The position numbers were made by a program, and so were the translations under genes. 64,000 nucleotides of DNA from contig OMIN01000121.1 in assembly GCA_900299145.1 (NCBI GenBank), forward strand, positions 36,564 through 100,563, given 5' to 3'. The stretch comes from Betaproteobacteria bacterium. GTDB taxonomy: Bacteria > Pseudomonadota > Gammaproteobacteria > Burkholderiales > SG8-41. Of the stretch, positions 54,400 through 63,540 are shown one piece after another. The notes under the pieces were generated by a model. It made no database searches. It was given only the letters and a program-made list of their open reading frames with translations, and was not told where the DNA came from. Position 1 is the first letter of the stretch. The number at the start of each line of letters is the position of its first letter.

Positions 54400-55296
54400 C
54401 TACGCCACCACCCGCAACTTCTCCTGCAAGAACGCCGGATCGAACACCTTGTCGGCCATCACCTGACAACGTTTCATCAAGCGGTATTCATTCGGCGCGT
54501 AATCCGCCAGCGCGCAATGCCAAGTGCCGAGGTGATCCCACAGCAGCACATCACCCACCGACCAGTGGTGCGTGTAAGCATACTTCGGCTGCATCACGTG
54601 AGCGTAAAGCATTTTCAGCGTGGCGTCGCTTTCCTCGGGCGACAGTTCGTTGATGCGCGCGGTAAAACCGGGGTTGACATAAATCACCTTGCGCCCGCTG
54701 ATCGGGTGCGTGAGAAACACCGGGTGCGACACCGGCGGCCGTGAGCGCTTTTGTGCCTCGGTTTGCGCCGGGCGAGTGCTGCCCTTGCTGCGCATGAGCT
54801 CCTGAAACTGATTGTGATCATGCAACGCCGTGGCGTTGGTAAGTCTCGTTTTGACGTCAGACGGCAAATCGTCATACGCCGCCTGCGTGTTGGTGAACGC
54901 CGTGCCGCCGAGCGGCTTGCCGTCGCGCATGGGCACCTTGTGCGCCACCAGCACGTTCACGAAACCCGGCACGCGGTTATACGTCATGTCGGTGTGCCAA
55001 TCCTGCCCGGCGTCGGGCGTGCCGATGTAATCGCCGTTTTCAACCACGTTGGAGAGAATCGACACTTCAGGCGCGTTCGCATCCGCCAGCCGAGAAATCA
55101 TTTGCAGCGACCCGAAGTTAATCGAAAAATCGCGCAGCGCAGGCGCCTCGATCAGCTGATTGGGAAAACACAGCACGCCGTATTGGCCCAGCGCGCGCAG
55201 CAGGCCGCCAAAATCCGCGGCGGATAGTGGCTGATTGAGATCGACGCCGGTGACCGTGGCGCCGAGTATCGCGTTGGCGGGTTTGATGGTTAACAT
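54400..55296 (-). CDS. TauD/TfdA-family Fe(II)/2-oxoglutarate dioxygenase
   Basis: About 298 residues. Iron ligands: H101 and D103 in DWHTDMTY and H259 in LGTWHCALADY; the 2-oxoglutarate Arg is R271 or R275 in EYRLMKRCQV. The N-terminal LGATVTGVDLNQPL is the usual opening. Members hydroxylate taurine, phenoxyacetates, alkylsulfates and similar. Cytoplasmic. No ssu/tau transporter genes are nearby; the Bug genes on both sides may supply its substrate. It is divergent from the Bug gene at 55407. Confidence 0.92.
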   Translation of the reverse strand: MLTIKPANAILGATVTGVDLNQPLSAADFGGLLRALGQYGVLCFPNQLIEAPALRDFSINFGSLQMISRLADANAPEVSILSNVVENGDYIGTPDAGQDWHTDMTYNRVPGFVNVLVAHKVPMRDGKPLGGTAFTNTQAAYDDLPSDVKTRLTNATALHDHNQFQELMRSKGSTRPAQTEAQKRSRPPVSHPVFLTHPISGRKVIYVNPGFTARINELSPEESDATLKMLYAHVMQPKYAYTHHWSVGDVLLWDHLGTWHCALADYAPNEYRLMKRCQVMADKVFDPAFLQEKLRVVA

Positions 55297-55406
55297 GATT
55301 TCATCCTCGCGCGCTGCCCGTTGAAAACATCGGATTACCTGATTGACGTAATATTATCAGACACCTGTTGTTATCCGCCTCGCACCGTTCCAGTGGAGTT
55401 CAAGCC

Positions 55407-56387
55407 ATGGCGTCATGCCCTCGCCTGCCCGTTTTCATCAGCTGGGCCACGCTGCCACTGGCAGCGGCCTTTTGCGCCGCCGCGCCCGCACAAACTTATC
55501 CTGCAAAGCCCGTGCGCATCCTTATCGGCTTCACACCGGGCGCGGGCGTGGATATCGCCGTGCGTCTTGTCACGCCCAAAATGAGCGAGCTGCTCGGCCA
55601 ATCCATCATTGTAGACAACCGGCCCGGCGCGGGCGGCAACATCGCCAGCGAACTGGTCGCGCGCGCGCCCGCCGACGGCTACACCCTGCTCGCCAACGGC
55701 GCGCCCGCCGCCATCAGCCAGACACTTTACGCGAAGCTCAACTACGACTTGATGAAAGACCTTGAAGCCGCCGCGTTGATCGCCACCGTGTGCCAGATTC
55801 TCGCGATTCACCCCTCGCTGCCGGCGAAAAGCATCAGGGAATTCGTCACCTTCGCTAGGTCTCGCCGCGAAGAACTGACCTATGCCACCACCGGCGCGGG
55901 GAGCACGCCGCATCTCACCACCGAAATGTTCCGCATGCAGACGGGACTCAAGCTGCTGCACGTGCCCTACAAAGGCACGCCACTGGCGCTAAACGATTTG
56001 ATCGCTGGCAATATCTCGTTCATGTTCGTGAATATTCTGACGGTGATGCAGCACGTCAGCAGCGGACGCCTGCGTGCACTCGGCATCACCAGCGCCAAAC
56101 GCAGCCCCATCGCCCCGCAAATCCCTACCGTCGCGGAAACCTACGCAGGCTTTGAATCCGGCACCTGGTTTGCCCTGTTCGCGCCCACCGGCACCCCAAA
56201 GGAAGCCGTCGCGCGCATCAACGACGCGGTCAACCGCGCCCTGCAAACATCGGACGTTCGGGAAAAGTTTGTCGCGCAAGGCGCAGAACTGCTTGGCGGC
56301 ACCCCAACGGATGCCGCCAATTATACGAAAGCAGAAGTGGTGAAATGGGCCAAGGTGGTGAAGGCTTCAGGGGCGCGGGTTGATTGA
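55407..56387 (+). CDS. Bug-family substrate-binding protein
   Basis: About 326 residues from the ATG giving MASCPRLPVFISW, with ggag upstream; the track ORF adds 13 residues. Signal peptide LPLAAAFCAAAPAQ. Blocks: YPAKPVRILIGFTPGAGVD, DNRPGAGGNIASELV, PADGYTLLANGAP, VPYKGTPLALNDLIAG, APTGTPKEAVARIN. Divergent from the TauD-like dioxygenase, suggesting a shared control region and related substrate. Ends 30 bp before the convergent MocA-like gene. Confidence 0.92.
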   Translation: MASCPRLPVFISWATLPLAAAFCAAAPAQTYPAKPVRILIGFTPGAGVDIAVRLVTPKMSELLGQSIIVDNRPGAGGNIASELVARAPADGYTLLANGAPAAISQTLYAKLNYDLMKDLEAAALIATVCQILAIHPSLPAKSIREFVTFARSRREELTYATTGAGSTPHLTTEMFRMQTGLKLLHVPYKGTPLALNDLIAGNISFMFVNILTVMQHVSSGRLRALGITSAKRSPIAPQIPTVAETYAGFESGTWFALFAPTGTPKEAVARINDAVNRALQTSDVREKFVAQGAELLGGTPTDAANYTKAEVVKWAKVVKASGARVD

Positions 56388-56417
56388 GTCCCGCGCTCCC
56401 CACTTGCGTCCGCACCC

Positions 56418-57524
56418 CTACAAAACCACCTTCTGCCTCACCCCGGTCTCCGAAGCCTTCCGGATCGCATCCAACATCCGATGCCGCCGCACGGCGTGTT
56501 CGAAATCCGCCTCAACCGGCGCGCCGCCGCGTATCGCTTCGGCGAATTTAACCCACATCTGGCCGACGTCGTAGGCCGGGCCGCCGTTGCGAATGTCTTC
56601 GGGCACGCATTTGAAGCGCTCGGGCACGGGCAACTCCTGTAAAGCCTTGTCGCCTTTTTTGCCGCCCATGATTTTGCGTTTGAGTTCCATTCCGGCTTCG
56701 CCGCCGCCGATCATCATCAGCGTGCCTTCGGTGCCGTAAATCTCGAAGCGGTAGCCGCTGCCGTGATAGGGGTGCACGCCAAGGTTGGCGCTGACCACCG
56801 CGCCGTTGTCGAGCTTGCCGCTTAACATGATGTTGTCGGGGGAGGTCACGTCGACGTATTTTTTGGTGTCGGTTTCGAGCCACTGCGGCACTTGCGTGCT
56901 GACCACGGCGGACACTTCGGCGAGTTCGCCCGCCACCATGCACAGCGCATCCATCGAATGGCCAAAGGTGATGGTCAGCGTATTCGCGCCGAGGTTCACG
57001 TCTTTTTGCCATGTGCGATCCGAGGTGCGTGTCAGCACGCCGCTGCCCATGTGCGTCATGTTCACCGACAGCATTTTGCCAACGTAGCCCTGCTGGATCA
57101 GCTCGCGCATATACAAGTACGCAGGCGAGGCGCGCCGTTGCAGGCCGACCATGGTACGCACGTTTTTCTTTTTGGCCACCGCCGCCATTTCCTCGGCTTC
57201 CTTGGTGTTGGCTCCGAGCGGCCATTCGCAATAAACGTGTTTGCCCGCCTCAAGTGCCGCCATGGTGATTTTGTAATGCGCGGGCACACGCACCGCCACC
57301 AACGCGGCTTCGACTTGCGCATCCGCGCCCATGGTCTGCAAATCACTGTAAGCCTTTTTCACGCCATATTTTTCGGCGGCGGCCTGCGCCGTGTCTGCGT
57401 GGGCCGTGCACACCGCGTCGAGCTTCACCTCCGGCACTTTTTGCAGCACCGGGCCATGCGCATTCGGCCCCCAGCGCCCGCCCGCGCCGATGAATGCCAC
57501 TCTTAACGGATCAATATTCGCCAT
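56418..57524 (-). CDS. Gfo/Idh/MocA-family NAD(P)-dependent oxidoreductase
   Basis: About 368 residues from the ATG giving MANIDPLRVAFIG, with GGAGG six bases before; the track ORF adds seven residues. Rossmann motif AFIGAGGRWGPN, then VRVPAHYKITMAALEAGKHVYCEWPLGANTKEAEEM (the conserved EKP block reads CEWP) and the C-terminal beta-sheet domain with GVHPYHGSGYRFEIYGTEGTLMM. Acts on sugars, inositols or related polyols. Upstream of the VOC gene's 3' end in the same direction, separated by a repeat, so cotranscription is possible. Confidence 0.92.
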   Translation of the reverse strand: MANIDPLRVAFIGAGGRWGPNAHGPVLQKVPEVKLDAVCTAHADTAQAAAEKYGVKKAYSDLQTMGADAQVEAALVAVRVPAHYKITMAALEAGKHVYCEWPLGANTKEAEEMAAVAKKKNVRTMVGLQRRASPAYLYMRELIQQGYVGKMLSVNMTHMGSGVLTRTSDRTWQKDVNLGANTLTITFGHSMDALCMVAGELAEVSAVVSTQVPQWLETDTKKYVDVTSPDNIMLSGKLDNGAVVSANLGVHPYHGSGYRFEIYGTEGTLMMIGGGEAGMELKRKIMGGKKGDKALQELPVPERFKCVPEDIRNGGPAYDVGQMWVKFAEAIRGGAPVEADFEHAVRRHRMLDAIRKASETGVRQKVVL

Positions 57525-57532
57525 GCCGCCTC

Positions 57533-57562
57533 CAAAAATAATCAATTAAAACAGAAGGTTAC
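57533..57562 (+). repeat. AT-rich dispersed repeat, copy 21
   Basis: Core aattaaaacagaaggttac, between the MocA-like start and the VOC stop codon. Confidence 0.65.
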
Positions 57563-57566
57563 GATT

Positions 57567-57923
57567 TCACTTCATTTCGATGAATTCGAGCTGCACGCCG
57601 TCCGGCCCTTCAAAGAAGCACACGCGGCGGTTACCGGTGACGACCGTCTCTTCAAGAATCTTCGCGCCGCTGGCTTTCAACTTCGCAACCAGTTCGTCGA
57701 GTTTGTCGGTGTCCATCGCGATGTGCTCCATACCGTACAGCTGATCGCGCTTTTGCGTCGGATGCAGATCGGTGATGTTGAGCGACAGCCCGTCAAGATC
57801 AACGCGATAGCCGCCGGTGGGCGACTGGCTGGTAATCGTTGCGCCGAAGGTGTCGACGTAAAACTTGGCGGTCTTCTCGGGATTCTTGGTTTTGATATGC
57901 AGATGATTGAGTTTGATGGTCAT
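57567..57923 (-). CDS. VOC-family (glyoxalase/dioxygenase-fold) protein
   Basis: About 118 residues, one VOC unit: KLNHLHIKTKNPEKTAKFYVDTFGATI with metal-ligand His at residue 9, GMEHIAMDTDKLDELVAKLKASGAKI with a His, and CFFEGPDGVQLEFIEM with Glu. These residues form the metal site of glyoxalase I, fosfomycin-resistance and related enzymes; the substrate is unknown. The ATG follows aaggaga. Probably precedes the MocA-like gene on the same transcript. Confidence 0.9.
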   Translation of the reverse strand: MTIKLNHLHIKTKNPEKTAKFYVDTFGATITSQSPTGGYRVDLDGLSLNITDLHPTQKRDQLYGMEHIAMDTDKLDELVAKLKASGAKILEETVVTGNRRVCFFEGPDGVQLEFIEMK

Positions 57924-58106
57924 GTCAGTCTCCTTGAAAAATTAAAACCACTTGACGAATTCAAAACGCCGGTTGCGGCCCGCGCGAAACATGTTGAAAT
58001 CGCTTACGTCCACCGTCAGTATGACACGGCTATCCCTTTCCCGCGCAAACCACCCCAAGGCCGCGCCGGCGAAAACCGGGTCAATTGCCGGCATTGATTC
58101 TTCGGG

Positions 58107-59111
58107 TCACTCAGGCTTGATACTGCCCACCTTGATGATCGACTGAAAGCGCAGATACTCCTCCTGCATGTGGCGCATAAAGCCTTCGGGCGAAGTATCC
58201 GGCGTGGATTCCGCGCCCTGATTCACGAAGCGCGCGCGCAGCGAGCCCTTGCGCAGCACGCGCGCGATGTCACTGTGCAATTGCTCAACCACGCGCCGTG
58301 GCGTGCCTCTGGGCGCAACTATCCCCGACCAACTGTCAAACTGGGCTTCGGGCAATCCGACTTCGGCGATCGCCGGCACGTTAGGCAACGTCGGGCTGCG
58401 CTGCGGCGTCATCACCGCCAGCGCGCGCAGCCTGCCCTCGCGCACCGGCCCAAGCGCCGCGGGCAATGTATAGATGGCGTAATGCACGCGGCCCAGCGCC
58501 ATTTCAACGAAAGAATCGGTTGCCACGCGAAACGGTATATGCACCGCGTCGATGCCGAGCGCGCGCGAAAACACTTCCGCCGCCAGATGCGACGCCGAGC
58601 CGATGCCCAGCGACGCATAGTTCAGTTCGCCCGGCCGCACACGTGCATAGGTGACGAATTCGCGTGCCGTCGACACCGGCAGCGTGCGTGTGACCGCCAG
58701 CACATTGGTGATCGAAGCGACATGCGCCACGCCGACGATGTCGCCCAGCGCCTTGTACGGCGGCGCTTCACGCATCAGCTCGGTAATCAAACGCGTGACG
58801 CCGATCATGCCCAGCGTGTAACCGTCAGCGGTGGCGCGCGATACCTTAGTGTTACCGATCAGCCCGCCCGCGCCGGGACGGTTTTCGATCAACACGCGCC
58901 GCTGGTAAAAATTTTCGAGTTCGTCAGCCAGCAGGCGCGCGAAAAAATCATCCGCCGCGCCCACGGACGAAGCGACAATGATGCGTATGGGCTTCACCGG
59001 GTAATCGGCCAAAGCATCCGGCGTATTGGCCATGCCACGCCCTGCCGCGAGCAACAGACACGCGGCCATCAGCGTGGCATAGCACAAACGTGCAATCGGA
59101 TTCTGGGGCAT
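58107..59111 (-). CDS. Bug-family substrate-binding protein
   Basis: About 334 residues from the ATG giving MPQNPIARLCYATLMAACLLLAAG, a typical signal peptide. The track ORF extends 64 codons upstream through a dispersed repeat (KYLFLL), which I regard as open by chance, though a start at MQLVLNAL is possible. Blocks: YPVKPIRIIVASSVGAADD, ENRPGAGGLIGNT, ATADGYTLGMIG, IPFRVATDSFVEMALGR (PYKG changed to PFRV), APRGTPRRVVEQL. A divergent member with a SSVGA opening. Confidence 0.87.
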   Translation of the reverse strand: MPQNPIARLCYATLMAACLLLAAGRGMANTPDALADYPVKPIRIIVASSVGAADDFFARLLADELENFYQRRVLIENRPGAGGLIGNTKVSRATADGYTLGMIGVTRLITELMREAPPYKALGDIVGVAHVASITNVLAVTRTLPVSTAREFVTYARVRPGELNYASLGIGSASHLAAEVFSRALGIDAVHIPFRVATDSFVEMALGRVHYAIYTLPAALGPVREGRLRALAVMTPQRSPTLPNVPAIAEVGLPEAQFDSWSGIVAPRGTPRRVVEQLHSDIARVLRKGSLRARFVNQGAESTPDTSPEGFMRHMQEEYLRFQSIIKVGSIKPE

Positions 59112-59206
59112 TTGGAAACGCGAATATTTAATGCGGCGGGCCAATGCATTTAGCACCAATTGCATGCCCACTGCAACAGCGCGGTTTGGCCCAAATCGTT
59201 CGATTG

Positions 59207-59236
59207 ATTTTTTTATTAATAAAAACAAATACTTAC
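59207..59236 (+). repeat. AT-rich dispersed repeat, copy 22
   Basis: Core aataaaaacaaatacttac, upstream of the Bug start; the minus strand reads KYLFLL in frame with the Bug gene. Confidence 0.8.
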
Positions 59237-59375
59237 AACCCTTCTGTTTCATGGCTCGACGGCAGCACCTTGCAAGGTAACCGGTTCGCCCCGCCATACA
59301 CACACGTCGCGCACCGGTCTACACTGCCGTCAACGCAAAAGGCAACGCCAAGGCCATCACAACACGGAGACTCGC

Positions 59376-60194
59376 ATGGAAATCGCACCCGGCATCCACA
59401 ACATCGTCACCGATCTTGAGCACGCCACCGGTGTCACCAACACGTACCTCATCGTCGGCAGCGGTGGCGCGCTGTTCGTCGACGCGGGCTGGGATCGTCC
59501 GGGCGAAGCCCGGGCACGCATCGATTACTGGACGAAGCTCGGCAAACCTCCGGTGAAAGGCATCGCCATCACCCACCGTCACGCGCCGCACTGGCAGAAC
59601 GCGCCGGCCCTCCAGCAAGCGTGCGGCCATCCGCCGATCATCGCTTCATTCGCCGAGAAGCCGGAAATCGAAGCGCGCATGGCAAAAGCCAAAGTAGACA
59701 AACCCGTGCGCGACGGCGACACGCTAAGCCTTGGCAATCTGACAGTGGAGTTTCTCGACGCGCCCGGCCACACCTACGGCAGCCTTGCGATTTTCATTCG
59801 CGAAAAACGTGCGCTGTTCACCGGCGATAATGTAATGGGCACCGGCAGTTCAGTAGTCAATCCGGGCGAAGGCGAAATCGTGCTGTATCTGCAAACCATG
59901 GAAAAATTTCTGCGCTACGACCCGGCGGTGATTTATCCCGGGCAGGGGCCGGTGGTGGCCGACCCACGTGGCAAAATCCAGTCGCTCATCGAACATCGCC
60001 GCTCGCGCGAGCGGCAGATCGTCGCCCTGCTGCAAAAAGCGCCACAGTCTGTCGAGCAGCTGACCGCCGCGCTCTACAAAGACGTCAAACCCGGTGTGGC
60101 GCATCTTGCACGCAATCAGGTGAAAAGCCATTTAATCAAACTGGAACAGGAACACCGCGCCGCCGCTGCGGGAGAAGAATACCGGCTGCTCTGA
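59376..60194 (+). CDS. Metallo-beta-lactamase-fold hydrolase with altered Zn motif
   Basis: About 272 residues. The fold is clear (NTYLIVGSGGALFVDAGWDRPGEARARI, GHTYGSLAIFIREKRALFTGDNVMG), with a C-terminal winged-helix part (LLQKAPQSVEQLTAALYK) as in LACTB2-like proteins. The main metal motif reads H67-R-H69-A-P71-H72 where the family has HxHxDH; the Asp ligand of the second zinc is Pro, and the following GG is NA. The other His (GHTYGS) and Asp (FTGDN) are kept. It may work with one metal or be inactive. Monocistronic; a 5' region of about 70 bp. Confidence 0.85.
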   Translation: MEIAPGIHNIVTDLEHATGVTNTYLIVGSGGALFVDAGWDRPGEARARIDYWTKLGKPPVKGIAITHRHAPHWQNAPALQQACGHPPIIASFAEKPEIEARMAKAKVDKPVRDGDTLSLGNLTVEFLDAPGHTYGSLAIFIREKRALFTGDNVMGTGSSVVNPGEGEIVLYLQTMEKFLRYDPAVIYPGQGPVVADPRGKIQSLIEHRRSRERQIVALLQKAPQSVEQLTAALYKDVKPGVAHLARNQVKSHLIKLEQEHRAAAAGEEYRLL

Positions 60195-60223
60195 CACGTA
60201 AACGATCCGGTGAATCCTGCGCA

Positions 60224-61267
60224 TTACTCCGACACGTAACCGGCGATTTTCACCACCGCGGCCCAGCGCGCGATCTCGCGCCGGATGTGCTCGGCAAACG
60301 CGTCGGGCGCAATGCCGCCCGGCTCGGAGCCTTCGGCAATCAGACGACTTTGCACCTCGCGCGTGGCGAGAATGTCTTTCACCTCGGCATGCAGCCGCCG
60401 CACGATGTCAGCCGGCGTGCCCGCCGGCGCCACCAGCCCCTGCCATGAGGCCACGTCGAATTTCGGCAGCCCCACTTCGCTCATAGTGGGCACCTCGGCG
60501 GCAGTGCTGATGCGCCGCTTTGAGGTCACCGCGTGCGCGCGCAATTTGCCGCTGCCCAAATACGGTATTGCGCCCGGCGGCTGTTGCAGACTCATCTGCA
60601 CCTGCCCCGCCAGCAAGTCGGTCAGTGCCGGCCCCGCGCCCTTGTACGGCACGTGCGTGACCTTGAGATTCGTCATCGACAAAAACAGCTCCATCATCAG
60701 GTGCGACGCACCGCCGGTGCCCGACGAGGCGTAGTTCAGCGCGCCCGGCTTTGCCTTAGCCAGTGCAATCAACTCGTTGTAGGACGTTGCCGGCACCGAC
60801 GGCACGGTCACCAGAAACATCGGCGAAATCGCGGTGGTGGTCACCGGCGCGAAATCCTTTTGCGGATCGTACGGCAGCTTGCGAAACGTGCTGACGTTGG
60901 TGGCCAGCGTGCTGATGGTGCCATAGAAAATGGTGTAACCATCGGGCGCTGACCGCGCGGCCATTTGTGCGGCAATATTGCCGCCGCCCCCGCCGCGATT
61001 ATCGACCACCACCTGCTGCCCCAGCCGCTCGGACAGCTTCGCGCTGATGGTGCGCGCCATGATGTCGGTGGCGCCGCCCGGCGCGAAGGGTACCAATGCG
61101 CGAATCGGTCGCGAAGGATATGACGATGAGCGATCAGCAGCGTGCGCGTTCATGGCCTGTGTGGCGCCTATCATGGTCATCGCACCTGCCAGCAATCCCA
61201 ACATCCGATCACGCCCTTTCGCAAAAATCACCCGCCAATAATAGTCAGCCAATAGCATCCGATTCAT
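60224..61267 (-). CDS. Bug-family substrate-binding protein
   Basis: About 347 residues from the ATG giving MNRMLLADYY, which has AAGGAG five bases upstream; the track ORF adds 50 residues. Signal region MLGLLAGAMTMIGATQAMNAHAA. Blocks: YPSRPIRALVPFAPGGATD, DNRGGGGGNIAAQ, APDGYTIFYGTIS, VPYKGAGPALTDLLAG, APAGTPADIVRRLH. All standard. Divergent from the Bug gene at 61344 with 76 bp between the starts, so they share a promoter region. Confidence 0.92.
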   Translation of the reverse strand: MNRMLLADYYWRVIFAKGRDRMLGLLAGAMTMIGATQAMNAHAADRSSSYPSRPIRALVPFAPGGATDIMARTISAKLSERLGQQVVVDNRGGGGGNIAAQMAARSAPDGYTIFYGTISTLATNVSTFRKLPYDPQKDFAPVTTTAISPMFLVTVPSVPATSYNELIALAKAKPGALNYASSGTGGASHLMMELFLSMTNLKVTHVPYKGAGPALTDLLAGQVQMSLQQPPGAIPYLGSGKLRAHAVTSKRRISTAAEVPTMSEVGLPKFDVASWQGLVAPAGTPADIVRRLHAEVKDILATREVQSRLIAEGSEPGGIAPDAFAEHIRREIARWAAVVKIAGYVSE

Positions 61268-61343
61268 CAACACTCCTTCACGCCAAGAGTCAGCATCGGG
61301 CCACCATGCTAACATTTTGACTTCACGATTCAACTGGAGTGAA

Positions 61344-62339
61344 GTGTTGTTCGCCATCTTGTTGCCCCGTTCGTGCCAGGCAGCTGCAGCATTGGCCTGC
61401 GTGGCCTGGAGTGCCACCGCCGGCGCGCAGCCCGCACAGAATTACCCCGCGCGCCCGGTACGCGTGGTGGTGCCTTATCCCGCCGGCGGCAGCCTCGATC
61501 TCATCGGCCGCGTTTACGCGCGGGGGCTTTCCGACGGCCTGGGCCAGCCGTTCGTGGTGGACAATCGCGGCGGCGCCAACGGCAATGTCGGCACCGAAGC
61601 CGTGGCCAATGCCGCGCCGGATGGTTACACGCTGGTGGTGACTTCGAGCTCCAACCTCACCATCAACCCCAACGTGTATCGCAAAATGGCCTATGACGTG
61701 CAGCGAGATCTCGCGCCGGTAAGCCTCGTCGCGGTTCAACGCAACATTCTGGTGGTGAATCCTTCGCTGCCGGTGAAATCGGTGAAGGAACTGGTGGCGC
61801 TGGCACAAGCGCGGCCCGGCAGCATCAACTACGGTTCGTCGGGCATCGGCTCGTCGGCACACATGTCCGCAGAGCTGTTTCGCCTGGTCACCCGTGCGCA
61901 AATGACGCACGTGCCTTACAAGGGTGTGGGGCCGGCCACCAACGATTTGCTCGCCGGGCAGATTCCGTTGATGTTCAACAACCTTGCGGTGTCGACCCCC
62001 TTCGTCAAAAATGGCCGGCTGCGCGCGCTGGCGGTCACCGGCAACGGCCGTCATCCGACGTTGCCGGATGTGCCGTCGATGAACGAAGCGGGTTTTCCCG
62101 GCGTGGATGTGTCGCTGTGGGAGGCGCTGCTCGCGCCTGCCGCCACGCCGCCCGACATCATCAGCAAGCTCAACGCTGAAGTCATCAAGGCCGCGCAAAC
62201 CCCGGACGCCAGGCAACGCCTCGCAGGTGCGGGCGCAGACCCAGCCACAGGTACGCCACAACAACTCGCGCAAATGATCCGCACCGAAACCGCGAAATGG
62301 GCGAAGGTGGTGAAAGACGCGAAAATAGTGCAGGAGTAG
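61344..62339 (+). CDS. Bug-family substrate-binding protein
   Basis: About 331 residues from a GTG (VLFAILLPRSCQ) with ggag upstream; the track start is a TTG nine codons earlier. Signal peptide ALACVAWSATAGAQ. Blocks: YPARPVRVVVPYPAGGSLD, DNRGGANGNVGTE, APDGYTLVVTSSSNLTIN, VPYKGVGPATNDLLAG, APAATPPDIISKLN. Divergent from the Bug gene at 60224..61267; convergent with the next Bug gene, leaving a 158-bp gap with no clear terminator. Confidence 0.9.
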   Translation: MLFAILLPRSCQAAAALACVAWSATAGAQPAQNYPARPVRVVVPYPAGGSLDLIGRVYARGLSDGLGQPFVVDNRGGANGNVGTEAVANAAPDGYTLVVTSSSNLTINPNVYRKMAYDVQRDLAPVSLVAVQRNILVVNPSLPVKSVKELVALAQARPGSINYGSSGIGSSAHMSAELFRLVTRAQMTHVPYKGVGPATNDLLAGQIPLMFNNLAVSTPFVKNGRLRALAVTGNGRHPTLPDVPSMNEAGFPGVDVSLWEALLAPAATPPDIISKLNAEVIKAAQTPDARQRLAGAGADPATGTPQQLAQMIRTETAKWAKVVKDAKIVQE

Positions 62340-62497
62340 CGCGAACCGTCAGGTCTCACGTATAGACGTTCTCCATAGAACACCAGCCCATACGAAAAGC
62401 GATGCTCTTCTCCAGCTGCGCTCGGCACAAATTACGGGCAGCCACAGGCCACGCGAATCCCCTGTGAACTGTAGACATTAATTGCGGTGTGCGCCAA

Positions 62498-63514
62498 TTA
62501 AAACACCGAGCGTTGCGACAATTTTGCGAGCTTTGCCACGCGTGCCCATTTGGCGAGCTCAGCCGTGAGGTGCGCTGCCATCTGGTCGGGCGTGTTGGCG
62601 ATCGGCTCCATGCCCATGGCGAGCAGCCGCGTGCGCGCTTCAGGCGAGTTGAGAAATTTCACCATTTCACCGTTCAGCCGATCCACGGCCGAACGCGGTG
62701 TGCCACCCGGCGCGATCACGCCGTACCAGCCGGTCACCGCGTAACCGGGCACGCCGGCCTCGGCCACCGTCGGCGTATTGGGCATGGTGGGCCAGCGTGC
62801 GGGGCCGGTCACCGCCAGCGCACGCAAGCGCCCGGTTTGGATGTGCGGCGCGGCAAGGCCCATGGGGCTGAACATCATTTCGACTTGCCCGCCGACAACT
62901 TCGGTCATCGCCGGCGCGCCGCCTTTATACGCAACGAGTTGCATCTCGATGCCGGCCATCGCTTTGAACAACTCGCCCGCCAGATGGATGGTGTCACCCA
63001 CGCCCGACCCGGCGAAATTCAACTGCCCCGGCCGCGCCTTCGCCAGCGCGATCAGCTCCTTGATGTCACGCGCTGGCACGCGGGCATTGACCACTACCAC
63101 GAAGTTGCTCGCCGCCATCACGGTGACCGGTGCGAAATCCCTGCCGATGGCGTACGGCAGATTGCTGTAAACGTTGGGATGTATCGTGGCGCCCGAGCTG
63201 ATCATGCCGATGGTGTGACCATCAGCAGGCGCGCGCGCGACGATTTCGGTGCCGACGATGCTGTCTGCACCGGGCCGGTTATCCACCGTCACCGGCACGC
63301 CGAGCGTTTCCGTGAGCCGCGCGCCCCCCAGCCGCGCCAGTGTGTCGTTGGGGCCGCCCGCGGCAAACCCCACGACAAAGCGGATGGCCTTGGCGGGAAA
63401 GGGCGCGGAGACTGATTGCGCGGCTGCGGGCATCGCGCCCCCCGTCAGCGTGGCGAGCAGCAACGAGTTGCGAGTGAGACGGGCGCAACATACAAGACGT
63501 GGGACGCGGTTCAT
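62498..63514 (-). CDS. Bug-family substrate-binding protein
   Basis: About 338 residues from the ATG giving MNRVPRLVCCARL; the track ORF adds 12 residues. Signal peptide NSLLLATLTGGAMPAAAQ. Blocks: FPAKAIRFVVGFAAGGPND, DNRPGADSIVGTE, PADGHTIGMISS, VAYKGGAPAMTEVVGG, APGGTPRSAVDRLN. Follows the NTF2-like gene on the same strand with 26 bp between, so the two are probably one unit. Confidence 0.9.
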   Translation of the reverse strand: MNRVPRLVCCARLTRNSLLLATLTGGAMPAAAQSVSAPFPAKAIRFVVGFAAGGPNDTLARLGGARLTETLGVPVTVDNRPGADSIVGTEIVARAPADGHTIGMISSGATIHPNVYSNLPYAIGRDFAPVTVMAASNFVVVVNARVPARDIKELIALAKARPGQLNFAGSGVGDTIHLAGELFKAMAGIEMQLVAYKGGAPAMTEVVGGQVEMMFSPMGLAAPHIQTGRLRALAVTGPARWPTMPNTPTVAEAGVPGYAVTGWYGVIAPGGTPRSAVDRLNGEMVKFLNSPEARTRLLAMGMEPIANTPDQMAAHLTAELAKWARVAKLAKLSQRSVF

Positions 63515-63540
63515 AGAAGCACTCAATTTTCGATTTTTCC

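Noticed and set aside
57924-58106. Possible gene between VOC and Bug genes
   Set aside because: The short plus-strand ORFs here have no recognisable features; the region is read as plain intergenic DNA.
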